DNA of 64,000 bases from Actinomycetaceae bacterium (GTDB taxonomy: Bacteria > Actinomycetota > Actinomycetes > Actinomycetales > Actinomycetaceae): contig JAUNAP010000003.1 of NCBI GenBank assembly GCA_030527545.1, forward strand, positions 136,726 through 200,725, written 5' to 3'. Numbering within the stretch: the first letter of the stretch is position 1; each line of letters begins with the position of its first letter. Below, piece after piece: positions 1-7,270 of the stretch. The notes beneath the pieces were generated by a model. That model ran no database searches. It was given only the letters and a program-made list of their open reading frames with translations, and was not told the DNA's origin. The position numbers and the translations under genes were made by a program.

Positions 1-36
1 GCCCTCCTCGATGAGAAGGGAGACGGCCATGAGTGA
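1..36 (+). CDS. 3' tail of a truncated gene, probably ABC transporter ATPase
   Basis: Frame 1 is open from the window edge to a TGA at 34-36 and encodes only the last eleven residues, rich in acidic and glycine residues. It overlaps the ATG of the next gene by eight bases (ATGAGTGA), a typical translationally coupled operon junction. Two permease-like proteins and an XRE regulator follow, so the missing gene is most likely the ATP-binding subunit of the same exporter. That identity is inferred from context only. Confidence 0.35.
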   Translation, partial: ALLDEKGDGHE

Positions 37-820
37 GCTTCAAACCTGGGCGAGGCGCTGCCACCTCGCCGCCCGAACGTCTCTCATCGATTCTCGGGCG
101 ATGTATCTGACAACGTGGAATGGGCGATTCACTCTCATATTCTTTGCCGGGGTCTTGGTCATGTGTGCCGTCATCGCATTGTCGCCGACGCTCACCCCTG
201 GGAAGATTATCGAGCAGGGAGCCTTAGTCGGCGGCTATGCCTCGCTCATGGCCCTTCCACTGAGGGTCTACCAGGACAGCAGGGGTGCGGCCCTTGTGCG
301 GCCCTTCGCGCTCCCGGGCGGCAGGCAGGTCTGGGTCCTCTACGCCTACCTCAGCATGATGACGTTCGCTGCGCTGCTCGTGGTGGTCAGCTCGATTACC
401 TTCGCCATCGCCCACGCGGATTGGATCGCTTTCCTTGCTGCCATGCTTGCCTTTGCGCTCGCGATGCTCCTCTTTAGCCCCCTTGGCGCGCTATGTGCAT
501 CGTTTGTTCGCGGCTTCGGCAGCTATTTCGCCTCGATCATCGTGGCCATTATTGCGGTTCGTCCCACGTTCACCGGCAGCGAGGGGGTGCATGACGTCTA
601 CAGGTGGGTCACGCCCCACCAGTGGTGTGTCGACCTGGCGAGCCGGATCGGTGATTACCACCTGGCTCACCTCAACCTGCCTGCCCTCCTCGGCGTCTAC
701 TTTGCGTTCATCCTCCTCGTCGGGCTCCTCGCCCGGTGGCGGTGGAAGGCGCTCAGCCGCCGGGTCACCGTCCGCAACGCCGAAGCATGGCGGAACATTG
801 TCGCCAGGCGAGGGTGGTGA
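29..820 (+). CDS. ABC-2-type exporter membrane subunit (putative)
   Basis: 263 residues. A cytoplasmic N-terminus of about 30 residues is followed by several hydrophobic segments (about residues 35-60, 65-85, 110-135, 140-165, 170-190 and 225-245) and a basic C-terminal tail, the look of an ABC-2 permease that pairs with a separate ATPase. I chose the ATG at 29 because GGGAG lies about 8 bases upstream; an in-frame ATG at 11 has no ribosome binding site. The stop overlaps the next ATG (TGATG). No substrate can be read from the sequence. Peptide or drug export, or self-immunity, is common for this gene arrangement. Confidence 0.5.
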   Translation: MSELQTWARRCHLAARTSLIDSRAMYLTTWNGRFTLIFFAGVLVMCAVIALSPTLTPGKIIEQGALVGGYASLMALPLRVYQDSRGAALVRPFALPGGRQVWVLYAYLSMMTFAALLVVVSSITFAIAHADWIAFLAAMLAFALAMLLFSPLGALCASFVRGFGSYFASIIVAIIAVRPTFTGSEGVHDVYRWVTPHQWCVDLASRIGDYHLAHLNLPALLGVYFAFILLVGLLARWRWKALSRRVTVRNAEAWRNIVARRGW

Positions 821-1560
821 TGAGCATGTTCTCTAAGAGGTGGAAGATCCCGGCACGGATCGCATGGCGTCAACGCTCCCACATCGCAGCCGCCGCGTGC
901 CTTGTCGGTGCCGCCGTGGTGGCATGGGCGGCCTCGGTTGGGCGGGGTGAGTCTGGTGCGTACACGTGGGCGGGACTCGTCTGGTGCCCGATGCTCCTCG
1001 TTGTGTTCATCGCGATCTTCGCTCACCTGCAGGGCGGGCATGCGCGTGGGGAGATCACGCGGGTTCGCCTGTTGCCTGGAGGGACGAGGCAGTGGGGAAA
1101 GAGCCTCGTGGCGACCTTCGGTCCTCTCGTCGTCATTTCGTTGGTCCTCTGGCTCATCTTTCTCGTCTGCTTTGCGACTGCCTCCACGGTCCTCGTTGGC
1201 GTGGCCTCCCTCGCCTTAGGGCAGTTGAGCGTGTGTGCGTGGGCATGGGTCCTCGCGTGGGCGATCAACCGCCCGAGTATCGGATTGGGCGTCATGTCCG
1301 TGGCGGCCACCCTCGCCGGCGCGCGCGCAGCTTTGCCGTTACCTTGGCTCATCGCCAATCCCTGGGCGGTCATCGAACAGATCGTGCGCGCTCTCTTCGG
1401 TGAGCCCGTCTCGCTCGGCCTCGGCCAAGCCGTGCTTATCCTGGGGTGTCACACGATAGTGGGGATGTGTGCGGCTTACCTCATGTGGCGTCGTGTGGGG
1501 AGTACCGGAGGCAAGCCGCGCCGCAGTCGTCACTCCATTGCCGTCATGCGGGGGTACTAG
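820..1560 (+). CDS. second ABC exporter membrane subunit (putative)
   Basis: 246 residues with about six hydrophobic segments (for example around residues 20-40, 50-70, 100-130, 135-160, 165-185 and 210-235) and a strongly basic C-terminus. The ATG at 820 overlaps the previous stop by one base. The stop at 1558-1560 overlaps the GTG start of the XRE regulator, so three or four genes are translationally coupled. I infer that it dimerises with the preceding permease and that the transporter and its regulator form one unit. No family-specific motif allows a substrate call. Confidence 0.5.
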   Translation: MSMFSKRWKIPARIAWRQRSHIAAAACLVGAAVVAWAASVGRGESGAYTWAGLVWCPMLLVVFIAIFAHLQGGHARGEITRVRLLPGGTRQWGKSLVATFGPLVVISLVLWLIFLVCFATASTVLVGVASLALGQLSVCAWAWVLAWAINRPSIGLGVMSVAATLAGARAALPLPWLIANPWAVIEQIVRALFGEPVSLGLGQAVLILGCHTIVGMCAAYLMWRRVGSTGGKPRRSRHSIAVMRGY

Positions 1561-1796
1561 TGGTTGCCAAAGAATCTAGCGAACGGATTTTCAATCGCAT
1601 CAAGGTGCTGAGGGCCGACCGGGGAGTCTCGAGGCGCCAGCTCGCCGAGGACCTCGGCGTGCACTACCAGACCATCGGCTATCTCGAACGGGGAGAATAC
1701 TCTCCGTCGCTGGCACTCGCCCTGAGGATCGCCCGCTACTTCGATGTTCCGGTCGAAAGACTCTTCAGCCTCGAGGAGTTCCCGCCACTGCGATAG
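1560..1796 (+). CDS. small XRE-family (Cro/CI-type) regulator
   Basis: 78 residues, almost entirely one helix-turn-helix domain. The pattern RGVSRRQLAEDLGVHYQTIG followed by a ...LERGEYSPSLALALRIARYF... segment is the classic XRE fold, and the protein ends with the VERLFSLEE-type tail seen in compact stand-alone regulators of ABC exporters. I chose the GTG at 1560, which overlaps the upstream TAG. It probably controls its own operon. A strong bidirectional hairpin follows 17 bases after the stop. Confidence 0.8.
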   Translation: MVAKESSERIFNRIKVLRADRGVSRRQLAEDLGVHYQTIGYLERGEYSPSLALALRIARYFDVPVERLFSLEEFPPLR

Positions 1797-1812
1797 GGCG
1801 CTGCCTAGACGT

Positions 1813-1848
1813 GCGTGAGGCCCCGGGTATGGTCCCGGGGCCTCACGC
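1813..1848. terminator. bidirectional rho-independent-type hairpin
   Basis: A perfect 15-bp stem (GCGTGAGGCCCCGGG pairing with its complement at 1834-1848) with a 6-base loop (TATGGT). It sits between the convergent XRE gene (+) and the small membrane protein gene (-). There is no long T-run on either side, so it may act as a structural stop or barrier for both strands. Confidence 0.7.
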
Positions 1849-1875
1849 GCAATGAGGAAGGAAGTCGAAGCCGGA

Positions 1876-2073
1876 TCACAGGTCGTGGCTCTGCTTCTGC
1901 CAGGCGGCATTTTGGTGTCGCAAAGCCTCGACCTCGGCCTCGAGACGCTCAACGTCGGCCGCGTGGGCGCGTTTTTCCTTGACGAGAACGACAAGACAGA
2001 TGACGACGAGAGCAACGACGACAAGGACAGCGAGGGCGTGGATGAGGAGCATGTACGTTGACATATCACTCAT
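1876..2073 (-). CDS. small single-pass membrane protein with coiled-coil tail
   Basis: 65 residues: a short N-terminus, one long hydrophobic helix (about residues 10-32, rich in V/L/I), a basic KEKR stop-transfer, then a heptad-like acidic helix (about residues 36-58). The overall form resembles small membrane-anchored scaffold or DivIC-like proteins, but I recognise no family. An alternative ATG three codons in (2064) is equally possible. It converges on the XRE operon and is preceded by the IclR gene on the same strand, 63 bases away. Confidence 0.5.
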   Translation of the reverse strand: MSDMSTYMLLIHALAVLVVVALVVICLVVLVKEKRAHAADVERLEAEVEALRHQNAAWQKQSHDL

Positions 2074-2136
2074 TGTGCCACACGGCCTCGCACGAGCACG
2101 CCGGGTTTCGCCCGCATGGACCTGCCCCGCCAGACG

Positions 2137-2826
2137 CTAGTCGATGGTGAGGGTGTTGGCGGCCTGCGTGAGTGTCGTAACGACGTCGTCGCTGGGAGTG
2201 ATCGTGTGGGAGATGGCGACGACGGCCCCCGGGGTGCCGGCGGTGGCAGGCAGGGGAACGGCGACGGAACGCCACGTCGGCCACTGGTCCGTACACGTCG
2301 CCCACCCGCGTTCGAAGGCTGCTGTCACGTTATCCCAGGCGGAACCGGCCAGGGCCTTGACGGTTGAGTGAGGGAGCGTATGTAGCGCAGAGGCAAGCAC
2401 GGCGCATCCGGTGGCTCCCACCTGGAGTGATACGTGGGCGTTGAGGGGGATGGGCGAGCCTTTGTCGGGCGCCACCGCGCACACGCGCACCGATGAGCGC
2501 GAGGCGAGGACCCCCAGATACACCGTGGCGCCAAGGTGCGTCGCGGCCTGCTTGAGGATGTGTTCGTGGGCGTGAGCGGGGGAGGGGGAAGCAAGCAGCT
2601 CGTCGAGACGCTGGGCGCGTTTCCAGCACTTCGAGGAGCCCTCGACAAGGCCGTGGGCGCACAGGGTGTTGATGAGGCGATAGACGTTCGTGCGCGGTAG
2701 CCCCATGCGCCGCGTGATCTCAATGGTCGATAGTCCCGTCGGGGAGGTAGCGATCATCTCGAGGATCGTAAGGCCACGCGAGAGCGTTTGCGCTATGTCC
2801 TTGCGCTCCTCGTGCGGCCCAAACAT
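2137..2826 (-). CDS. IclR-family transcriptional regulator
   Basis: About 229 residues. The N-terminal winged helix-turn-helix is clear (TLSRGLTILEMIA, then TGLSTIEITRRMGLPRTNVY and RLINTLCAHGLVE). A C-terminal effector-binding domain includes the conserved cysteine segment GATGCAVLASALHTLP. I chose the ATG at 2826 because GGGGGA lies 7 bases upstream; a GTG at 2880 in the same frame lacks a clear site. The target is unknown. An AT-rich near-palindromic patch at about 2890-2906 lies just upstream and could be its operator. No catabolic operon adjoins it, so the regulon cannot be guessed. Confidence 0.85.
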   Translation of the reverse strand: MFGPHEERKDIAQTLSRGLTILEMIATSPTGLSTIEITRRMGLPRTNVYRLINTLCAHGLVEGSSKCWKRAQRLDELLASPSPAHAHEHILKQAATHLGATVYLGVLASRSSVRVCAVAPDKGSPIPLNAHVSLQVGATGCAVLASALHTLPHSTVKALAGSAWDNVTAAFERGWATCTDQWPTWRSVAVPLPATAGTPGAVVAISHTITPSDDVVTTLTQAANTLTID

Positions 2827-2920
2827 GGCGTGGTCCCCCCGGCCTTCGGCGATAGTGACGCGACTGAGCAAACCAGTCACATGAGAACACCATCATATCG
2901 TATATGACCGGGCGTATGGC

Positions 2921-4867
2921 CTACTCGTCGCCCTTATCGGCAAACGCGTGGAGCGCATCCTCAATCGTTTGAGCATACAGGGCCTCGCCTTCGGCATTAA
3001 CCGGATGGGTGGCGTCGGGGGCCAGCCAGTCGGTGTGCTCGGCCGCCGCCGCATGCCAGTCGGCCACCCGGATCCGATCGCGGAATCGCTCGCTCGCCCG
3101 TGCAATGGCCTCGTTGGACTGGGTGATCCACGAGTCGCGCGCGGGTCCGTACCCGGTCACGAACACGACGCGTGTCATGTCGCCGACCGCGGCCATGATC
3201 TCGTCGACATTTGCGTCCGTGATCGCTGAATTCGTCGCCAACGACACGACGATGTAGGGCCGCATACCGACCGCGTCGCGATAGTGAGCGATGAGCGGAT
3301 TCGCCTTGAGGATCGATCGCGACACCTCGCCGTCGACGATGACGCCGGGCAGGCGCTGCTCGAGGGTCGGCTTCGCTCCCAGCGTGACGGAGTCTCCGAT
3401 GATCGTGACGTTGGCGCCCACGACCTCGGGTACGCTCGCCGCCTGCTTGCGTGGCTGCTGCTTCGGGCTGGGAGTCGCCGTCGGGCTTGCCGAGGGCGAG
3501 GCGGAGGCCTGGGCCAGGCGCTGTTCGACCGACGTCATCTCGGGTGCGGTCGCCCAGGCGACGATCGTGGCCGGCACGAGGCACACGGCGCCAACGAGGC
3601 AGGCCAGCGCGTGCCAACGCGGCGCGTAGCGCGGTTCCAGACGAACCCAGTGCGAGAGGGTCTCAACAATTCCGTCTCGACGCATAGGCGCCTCGATGAG
3701 GGCGAACGAAACGGCGGCCGCCCCGATCGACAGGCAGGCGGTGAGAGCGCCGACGAGGAGGATCGGTAGGGTGGGCCAGGCCGTTTCCACACACACGACG
3801 ATCGGCCAGTGCCACAGGTAGATGCCATAGGAGCGCTCGCCCAGCCACCGCAGCACGGGCGTGTCGAGCCCGCGAGTCAAGGCGTGGGAGATTCCCGAAA
3901 GGCCGGCGACGTCATCGACGCAGCCTTGCAGATAGGCGACGACCCCCAGCGTGGCCACGAGTGTCCACCACGGGTAGGTGAGTGCAGATGAATCGGGGAC
4001 GAAGGCGAGGCACACCCCGACGAGGAGGAGCCCACCGACCTGGGCGAGGCCACGATAGCGCACGTGTGTCGAGGAGAGCTCGCGCCGCGAAGGCGCAAAG
4101 GGGCGGTGGAGAGCGAGTGCGAGACCCGCCCCCACCATGAGACCGAAGCAATGTGAATCGGTGCCCTGATAGGCGCGGGTGGGATCCAGCGGAGCCTGCG
4201 GCGCCGTCGCGACGAGGTAGGCCATCCAACCGGCGGAGGCCGCGGCCGCCACGAGAGGCACCGTCGCGAGGGTCCTTCGCGACGCCCGGTGGGCGAGGGC
4301 GAACAAGCCGACGACGACGAGCGGCCACACGAGATAGAACTGTTCTTCGACCCCGAGCGACCACACGTTCATGAAGATCTGGGGATTTTGCTGATCGAAG
4401 TAGCTTGCGCCGCTGGCGATGCTCACCCAGTTGTAGACGAATCCCAAGGCCCCGAGGATCTGCTTACCGATACCGACGATGAGGTCGCTGGAGGTAAACG
4501 CCGCAACGGGAACCATGACGATGATCATGGCCGTCACGGCGGGAAGGAGTCGCCGAACCCGGCGCAGCCAAAAGTGGGTGAGGCTGATGCGGCCCGTCTT
4601 GGCTCGTTCTTCGACGAGCAGCCCGGTGATGAGGAAGCCGGAGAGGACGAAGAAGACGTCGACACCGAGGAACCCGCCGGGAACGATCTGCGGGGCGATG
4701 TGGTAGGCAAGCACGGCAAGTGCCGCGACGGCGCGTAGTCCGTCCAGGCCCGACATGCGATAGCGGGCCGGACGTGAGGGCGGGGGAGGAGTGTGGGGGT
4801 GGGTGGGGGTACCGAGGGTGAGTCCGAAGCGCGAGGCAACGGTTCCGACCATCTCTTCCCTGCTCAT
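2921..4867 (-). CDS. OafA/YrhL-type membrane acyltransferase with C-terminal SGNH domain
   Basis: 648 residues. Residues about 38-420 form an acyltransferase-3 domain with about ten membrane helices, starting with the hallmark GLRAVAALAVLAYH (catalytic His) and GVDVFFVLSGFLITG. A Ser/Pro/Ala/Thr-rich linker (about 455-475) leads to an extracytoplasmic SGNH hydrolase domain with the IGDSV nucleophile motif (about residue 489) and a late D-x-x-H (DATHP). Proteins of this build O-acetylate cell-wall polymers or surface glycans by carrying acyl groups across the membrane. The substrate is not deducible here. The start has GAGAGG a few bases upstream. Confidence 0.85.
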   Translation of the reverse strand: MSREEMVGTVASRFGLTLGTPTHPHTPPPPSRPARYRMSGLDGLRAVAALAVLAYHIAPQIVPGGFLGVDVFFVLSGFLITGLLVEERAKTGRISLTHFWLRRVRRLLPAVTAMIIVMVPVAAFTSSDLIVGIGKQILGALGFVYNWVSIASGASYFDQQNPQIFMNVWSLGVEEQFYLVWPLVVVGLFALAHRASRRTLATVPLVAAAASAGWMAYLVATAPQAPLDPTRAYQGTDSHCFGLMVGAGLALALHRPFAPSRRELSSTHVRYRGLAQVGGLLLVGVCLAFVPDSSALTYPWWTLVATLGVVAYLQGCVDDVAGLSGISHALTRGLDTPVLRWLGERSYGIYLWHWPIVVCVETAWPTLPILLVGALTACLSIGAAAVSFALIEAPMRRDGIVETLSHWVRLEPRYAPRWHALACLVGAVCLVPATIVAWATAPEMTSVEQRLAQASASPSASPTATPSPKQQPRKQAASVPEVVGANVTIIGDSVTLGAKPTLEQRLPGVIVDGEVSRSILKANPLIAHYRDAVGMRPYIVVSLATNSAITDANVDEIMAAVGDMTRVVFVTGYGPARDSWITQSNEAIARASERFRDRIRVADWHAAAAEHTDWLAPDATHPVNAEGEALYAQTIEDALHAFADKGDE

Positions 4868-5039
4868 ATACCTCTCGTTTCCGCCTTGGTGTCGTCACGC
4901 ATTGACCCCCCCACATTAGGCCCGCCGCGGGTGCGCTTCTAGCTCACAACCGGCGTGTTGGCCTGCGGGTGATCAAGATGACGCCCTCTGTCACGGGCGG
5001 GTGTCGACGCGGTTACGAAACGGTCACGAATGACACGAA

Positions 5040-5687
5040 TTACCCGCTAGAAGCTGAGAGAAAGCTGAGCCAGTGACCGCGCACGAGATCTTCAATGTCG
5101 CGAGGGTCGGCACCGCGAGTGAGGGCGGTGAGCAGCTCGTCGTGATCGGCGACGGTGCGGGCGCGCACGTCCTCGCCGTAGGGAAGGTAGAGGCGTTGGC
5201 TGATGCGCGCAAGGTTACGCACCCTCTTGAGAACCGACATGAGATGGGGGTTGGGGCACGGCCGGGTGAGCGTGGAATGGAATTGCCAATCGCGTTCGAT
5301 GAAAACCTCGGCGCTCAAGGCCGGTTCACGGATATCATCGTTAACGGCGCGAGCCCACTCGAGTATGTCTCTGTTGAGGTGGGGCGCGGCCGCCGCGCCG
5401 GCTCGGGCCTCGAGGACGGCGAGTGTCTCGATCGTGTCGGGCCAGGCGGTCTCGTCGGGGTGGGCGACGACGGCGCCCACGTTGCGCTGAAAGGATACGA
5501 GTCCCTCGGCCTCGAGGAGGCGGATGGCCTCGCGCACAGGCACGGGTGAGATCGCCAGATCGCGGGCGATGCGGTTGAGGACGAAACGTTCGCCGGGAGA
5601 GTAGGCGCCCGCGAGAATGCCGTCGCGCAGGTGCGCGTAGGCGCGTTCGGTCTTCGACAGGGGGGCTGTCCCGTCGGCGTGTGGCAT
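5040..5687 (-). CDS. GntR-family regulator, FadR/FCD subfamily
   Basis: 215 residues. The N-terminal winged helix (AYAHLRDGILAGAYSPGERF, then SPVPVREAIRLLEAEGLV) is diagnostic of GntR. The C-terminal all-helical ligand domain carries the His/Asp residues typical of metal-binding FCD domains (FHSTLTRPCPNPHLM... and VADHDELL). I chose the ATG at 5687, which has GAGGAGG about 9 bases upstream; two upstream in-frame starts (5696, 5714) overlap that site. It is divergent from the succinate-semialdehyde dehydrogenase gene and probably controls it. Confidence 0.85.
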   Translation of the reverse strand: MPHADGTAPLSKTERAYAHLRDGILAGAYSPGERFVLNRIARDLAISPVPVREAIRLLEAEGLVSFQRNVGAVVAHPDETAWPDTIETLAVLEARAGAAAAPHLNRDILEWARAVNDDIREPALSAEVFIERDWQFHSTLTRPCPNPHLMSVLKRVRNLARISQRLYLPYGEDVRARTVADHDELLTALTRGADPRDIEDLVRGHWLSFLSASSG

Positions 5688-5827
5688 GTCTTGCATCCTC
5701 CTCACTAACCCCACTCACATTATTCGATAATCGGACATATGGCTACGTCGGCAACCTCAATCAACCGCCCGGCGAGCGTCGTGCCCACGCGTTAGGCTCG
5801 AAAGAAAATGATCGACAGGGAGGTCAC
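5688..5827. promoter_or_regulatory. divergent control region between GntR regulator and aldehyde dehydrogenase
   Basis: 140 bases without a gene. It contains an AT-rich patch at about 5719-5743 (ATTATTCGATAATC core, partly dyad-symmetric) that stands out in this GC-rich DNA and is a plausible GntR operator. A TAGGCT at about 5792 could be the -10 box of the dehydrogenase. A GGGAGG ribosome binding site precedes the ATG at 5828. Confidence 0.4.
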
Positions 5828-7264
5828 ATGTCCGCACAGTTCCCTACACGGCTTTACATCGATGGCGAATGGGTGAGCGCAGATGACACCTTCGACGTCA
5901 TCAATCCGGCCACCGAAGAGGTCCTCGCCCGCGTCCACTCCGCCACCCCCGCCCACGCCCTCCGCGCCCTCGACGCGGCCTCGCGTGCACAGGCCGACTT
6001 CGCGGCGTGGACCCCGCGTCAACGCGCCGACCTTCTCTACGAGATCTATGAGCGCGTCATCGAGCGCGCCGACGAATTCGCCCAATGTATGAGCGCGGAA
6101 ATGGGCAAGCCGCTCGACCAGGCCCGCTCGGAAGTCACCTACGGCGCCGAATTCCTGCGCTGGCACGCCGAGGAAGCCGCTCACCTCCGCGGCTCCTACT
6201 TCCCCACGCCCGAAGGCACCCTCGACGTTCTCCTTCACCGCCGCCCCATCGGCCCGTGCCTCCTCATCACCCCCTGGAACTTCCCCCTCGCGATGGCGAC
6301 CCGCAAACTCGCCCCGGCGCTCGCGGCCGGGTGTACGACGATCCTCAAGCCAGCGAGCCTCACGCCCCTCACCTCGGCACTCCTCGTGTCGATCATCGAC
6401 GAAGCCGGTGCCCCCGCAGGCGTCGTCAACCTCTTGCCGAGCAAGCGAGCCGCCGACATCTCCTCGCAGCTGCTGGCAGACCCGCGCCTGCGAAAAGTGT
6501 CCTTCACCGGCTCGACGAAAGCCGGGTCGGCGCTCATCGCCGCCTCCGCACCCAACGTGCAACGCTGCTCGATGGAACTCGGCGGACTCGCCCCGTTCAT
6601 CGTCCACGCCGACGCCGACCTGGAAACCGCCATCGACGCGGCAGTTGCCACAAAGATGCGCAACATGGGGCAGGCCTGCAACGCGGCCTCACGCTTCTTC
6701 GTCCACGACAGCCTCCTCACCCGTTTCACCGAGGGCCTCATCGAACGCATGTCCCAACTGACGATGGGCGATGGCCGAGATAGCGTCGACGTCGGCCCCC
6801 TTGTGTCCCGACAACACCGCCGCAGCGTCGACGATCTCGTCCGCCGGGGCATCGAGGCGGGAGGCCGGCTCGCCCTGGGCGGCAAGATCCCGGCCGGAAC
6901 CGGTTTTTTCTACCCGCCGACGGTCATCACGCACTGCGCGTTCGACAACCCCCTCATGAATGAGGAGGTCTTCGGCCCCGTCGCCGCCATTGCCGCCTTC
7001 AGCGACGACGAGGAGGTCACGCGTGCCGCCAACGCCACGTCCTTCGGCCTGGCCGGTTACGTTCACACGACCTCCCCGGCACGCATCCGAGCCGCCATCG
7101 AACGTCTCGAGGTCGGCATGATCGGAATTAACTCGGCGACCACGTCGAACGCGGCCTCGCCCTTCGGTGGTGTCAAGGCCTCCGGTCTAGGCCGCGAAGG
7201 CGGGCCTAGCGGCATCGACGAGTACCTCGAGACGATAGCAGTCGCCACTCCGCGGGTAGAATAG
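5828..7264 (+). CDS. gabD: NAD(P)-dependent succinate-semialdehyde dehydrogenase-type ALDH
   Basis: 478 residues, full length for the family. It begins LYIDGEWVSADDTFDVINPATEE and has the cofactor motif FTGSTKAGSALI, the general base Glu in MELGG (about residue 250), and the catalytic Cys in MGQACNAASRF (about residue 284). The ending PFGGVKASGLGREGG...EYLE is typical of GabD-like enzymes. The expected reaction is succinate semialdehyde to succinate, feeding GABA or polyamine breakdown into the TCA cycle. The ATG at 5828 has GGGAGG 5-10 bases upstream. Substrate choice within the ALDH superfamily is inferred. Confidence 0.8.
   Translation: MSAQFPTRLYIDGEWVSADDTFDVINPATEEVLARVHSATPAHALRALDAASRAQADFAAWTPRQRADLLYEIYERVIERADEFAQCMSAEMGKPLDQARSEVTYGAEFLRWHAEEAAHLRGSYFPTPEGTLDVLLHRRPIGPCLLITPWNFPLAMATRKLAPALAAGCTTILKPASLTPLTSALLVSIIDEAGAPAGVVNLLPSKRAADISSQLLADPRLRKVSFTGSTKAGSALIAASAPNVQRCSMELGGLAPFIVHADADLETAIDAAVATKMRNMGQACNAASRFFVHDSLLTRFTEGLIERMSQLTMGDGRDSVDVGPLVSRQHRRSVDDLVRRGIEAGGRLALGGKIPAGTGFFYPPTVITHCAFDNPLMNEEVFGPVAAIAAFSDDEEVTRAANATSFGLAGYVHTTSPARIRAAIERLEVGMIGINSATTSNAASPFGGVKASGLGREGGPSGIDEYLETIAVATPRVE
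7257..7262 (+). promoter_or_regulatory. candidate -10 box of a leaderless FUSC transcript
   Basis: TAGAAT overlaps the last codons of the dehydrogenase gene and ends 8 bases before the ATG at 7271, the spacing of leaderless actinobacterial promoters. No convincing -35 was seen. Confidence 0.3.
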
Positions 7265-7270
7265 GCGGCT

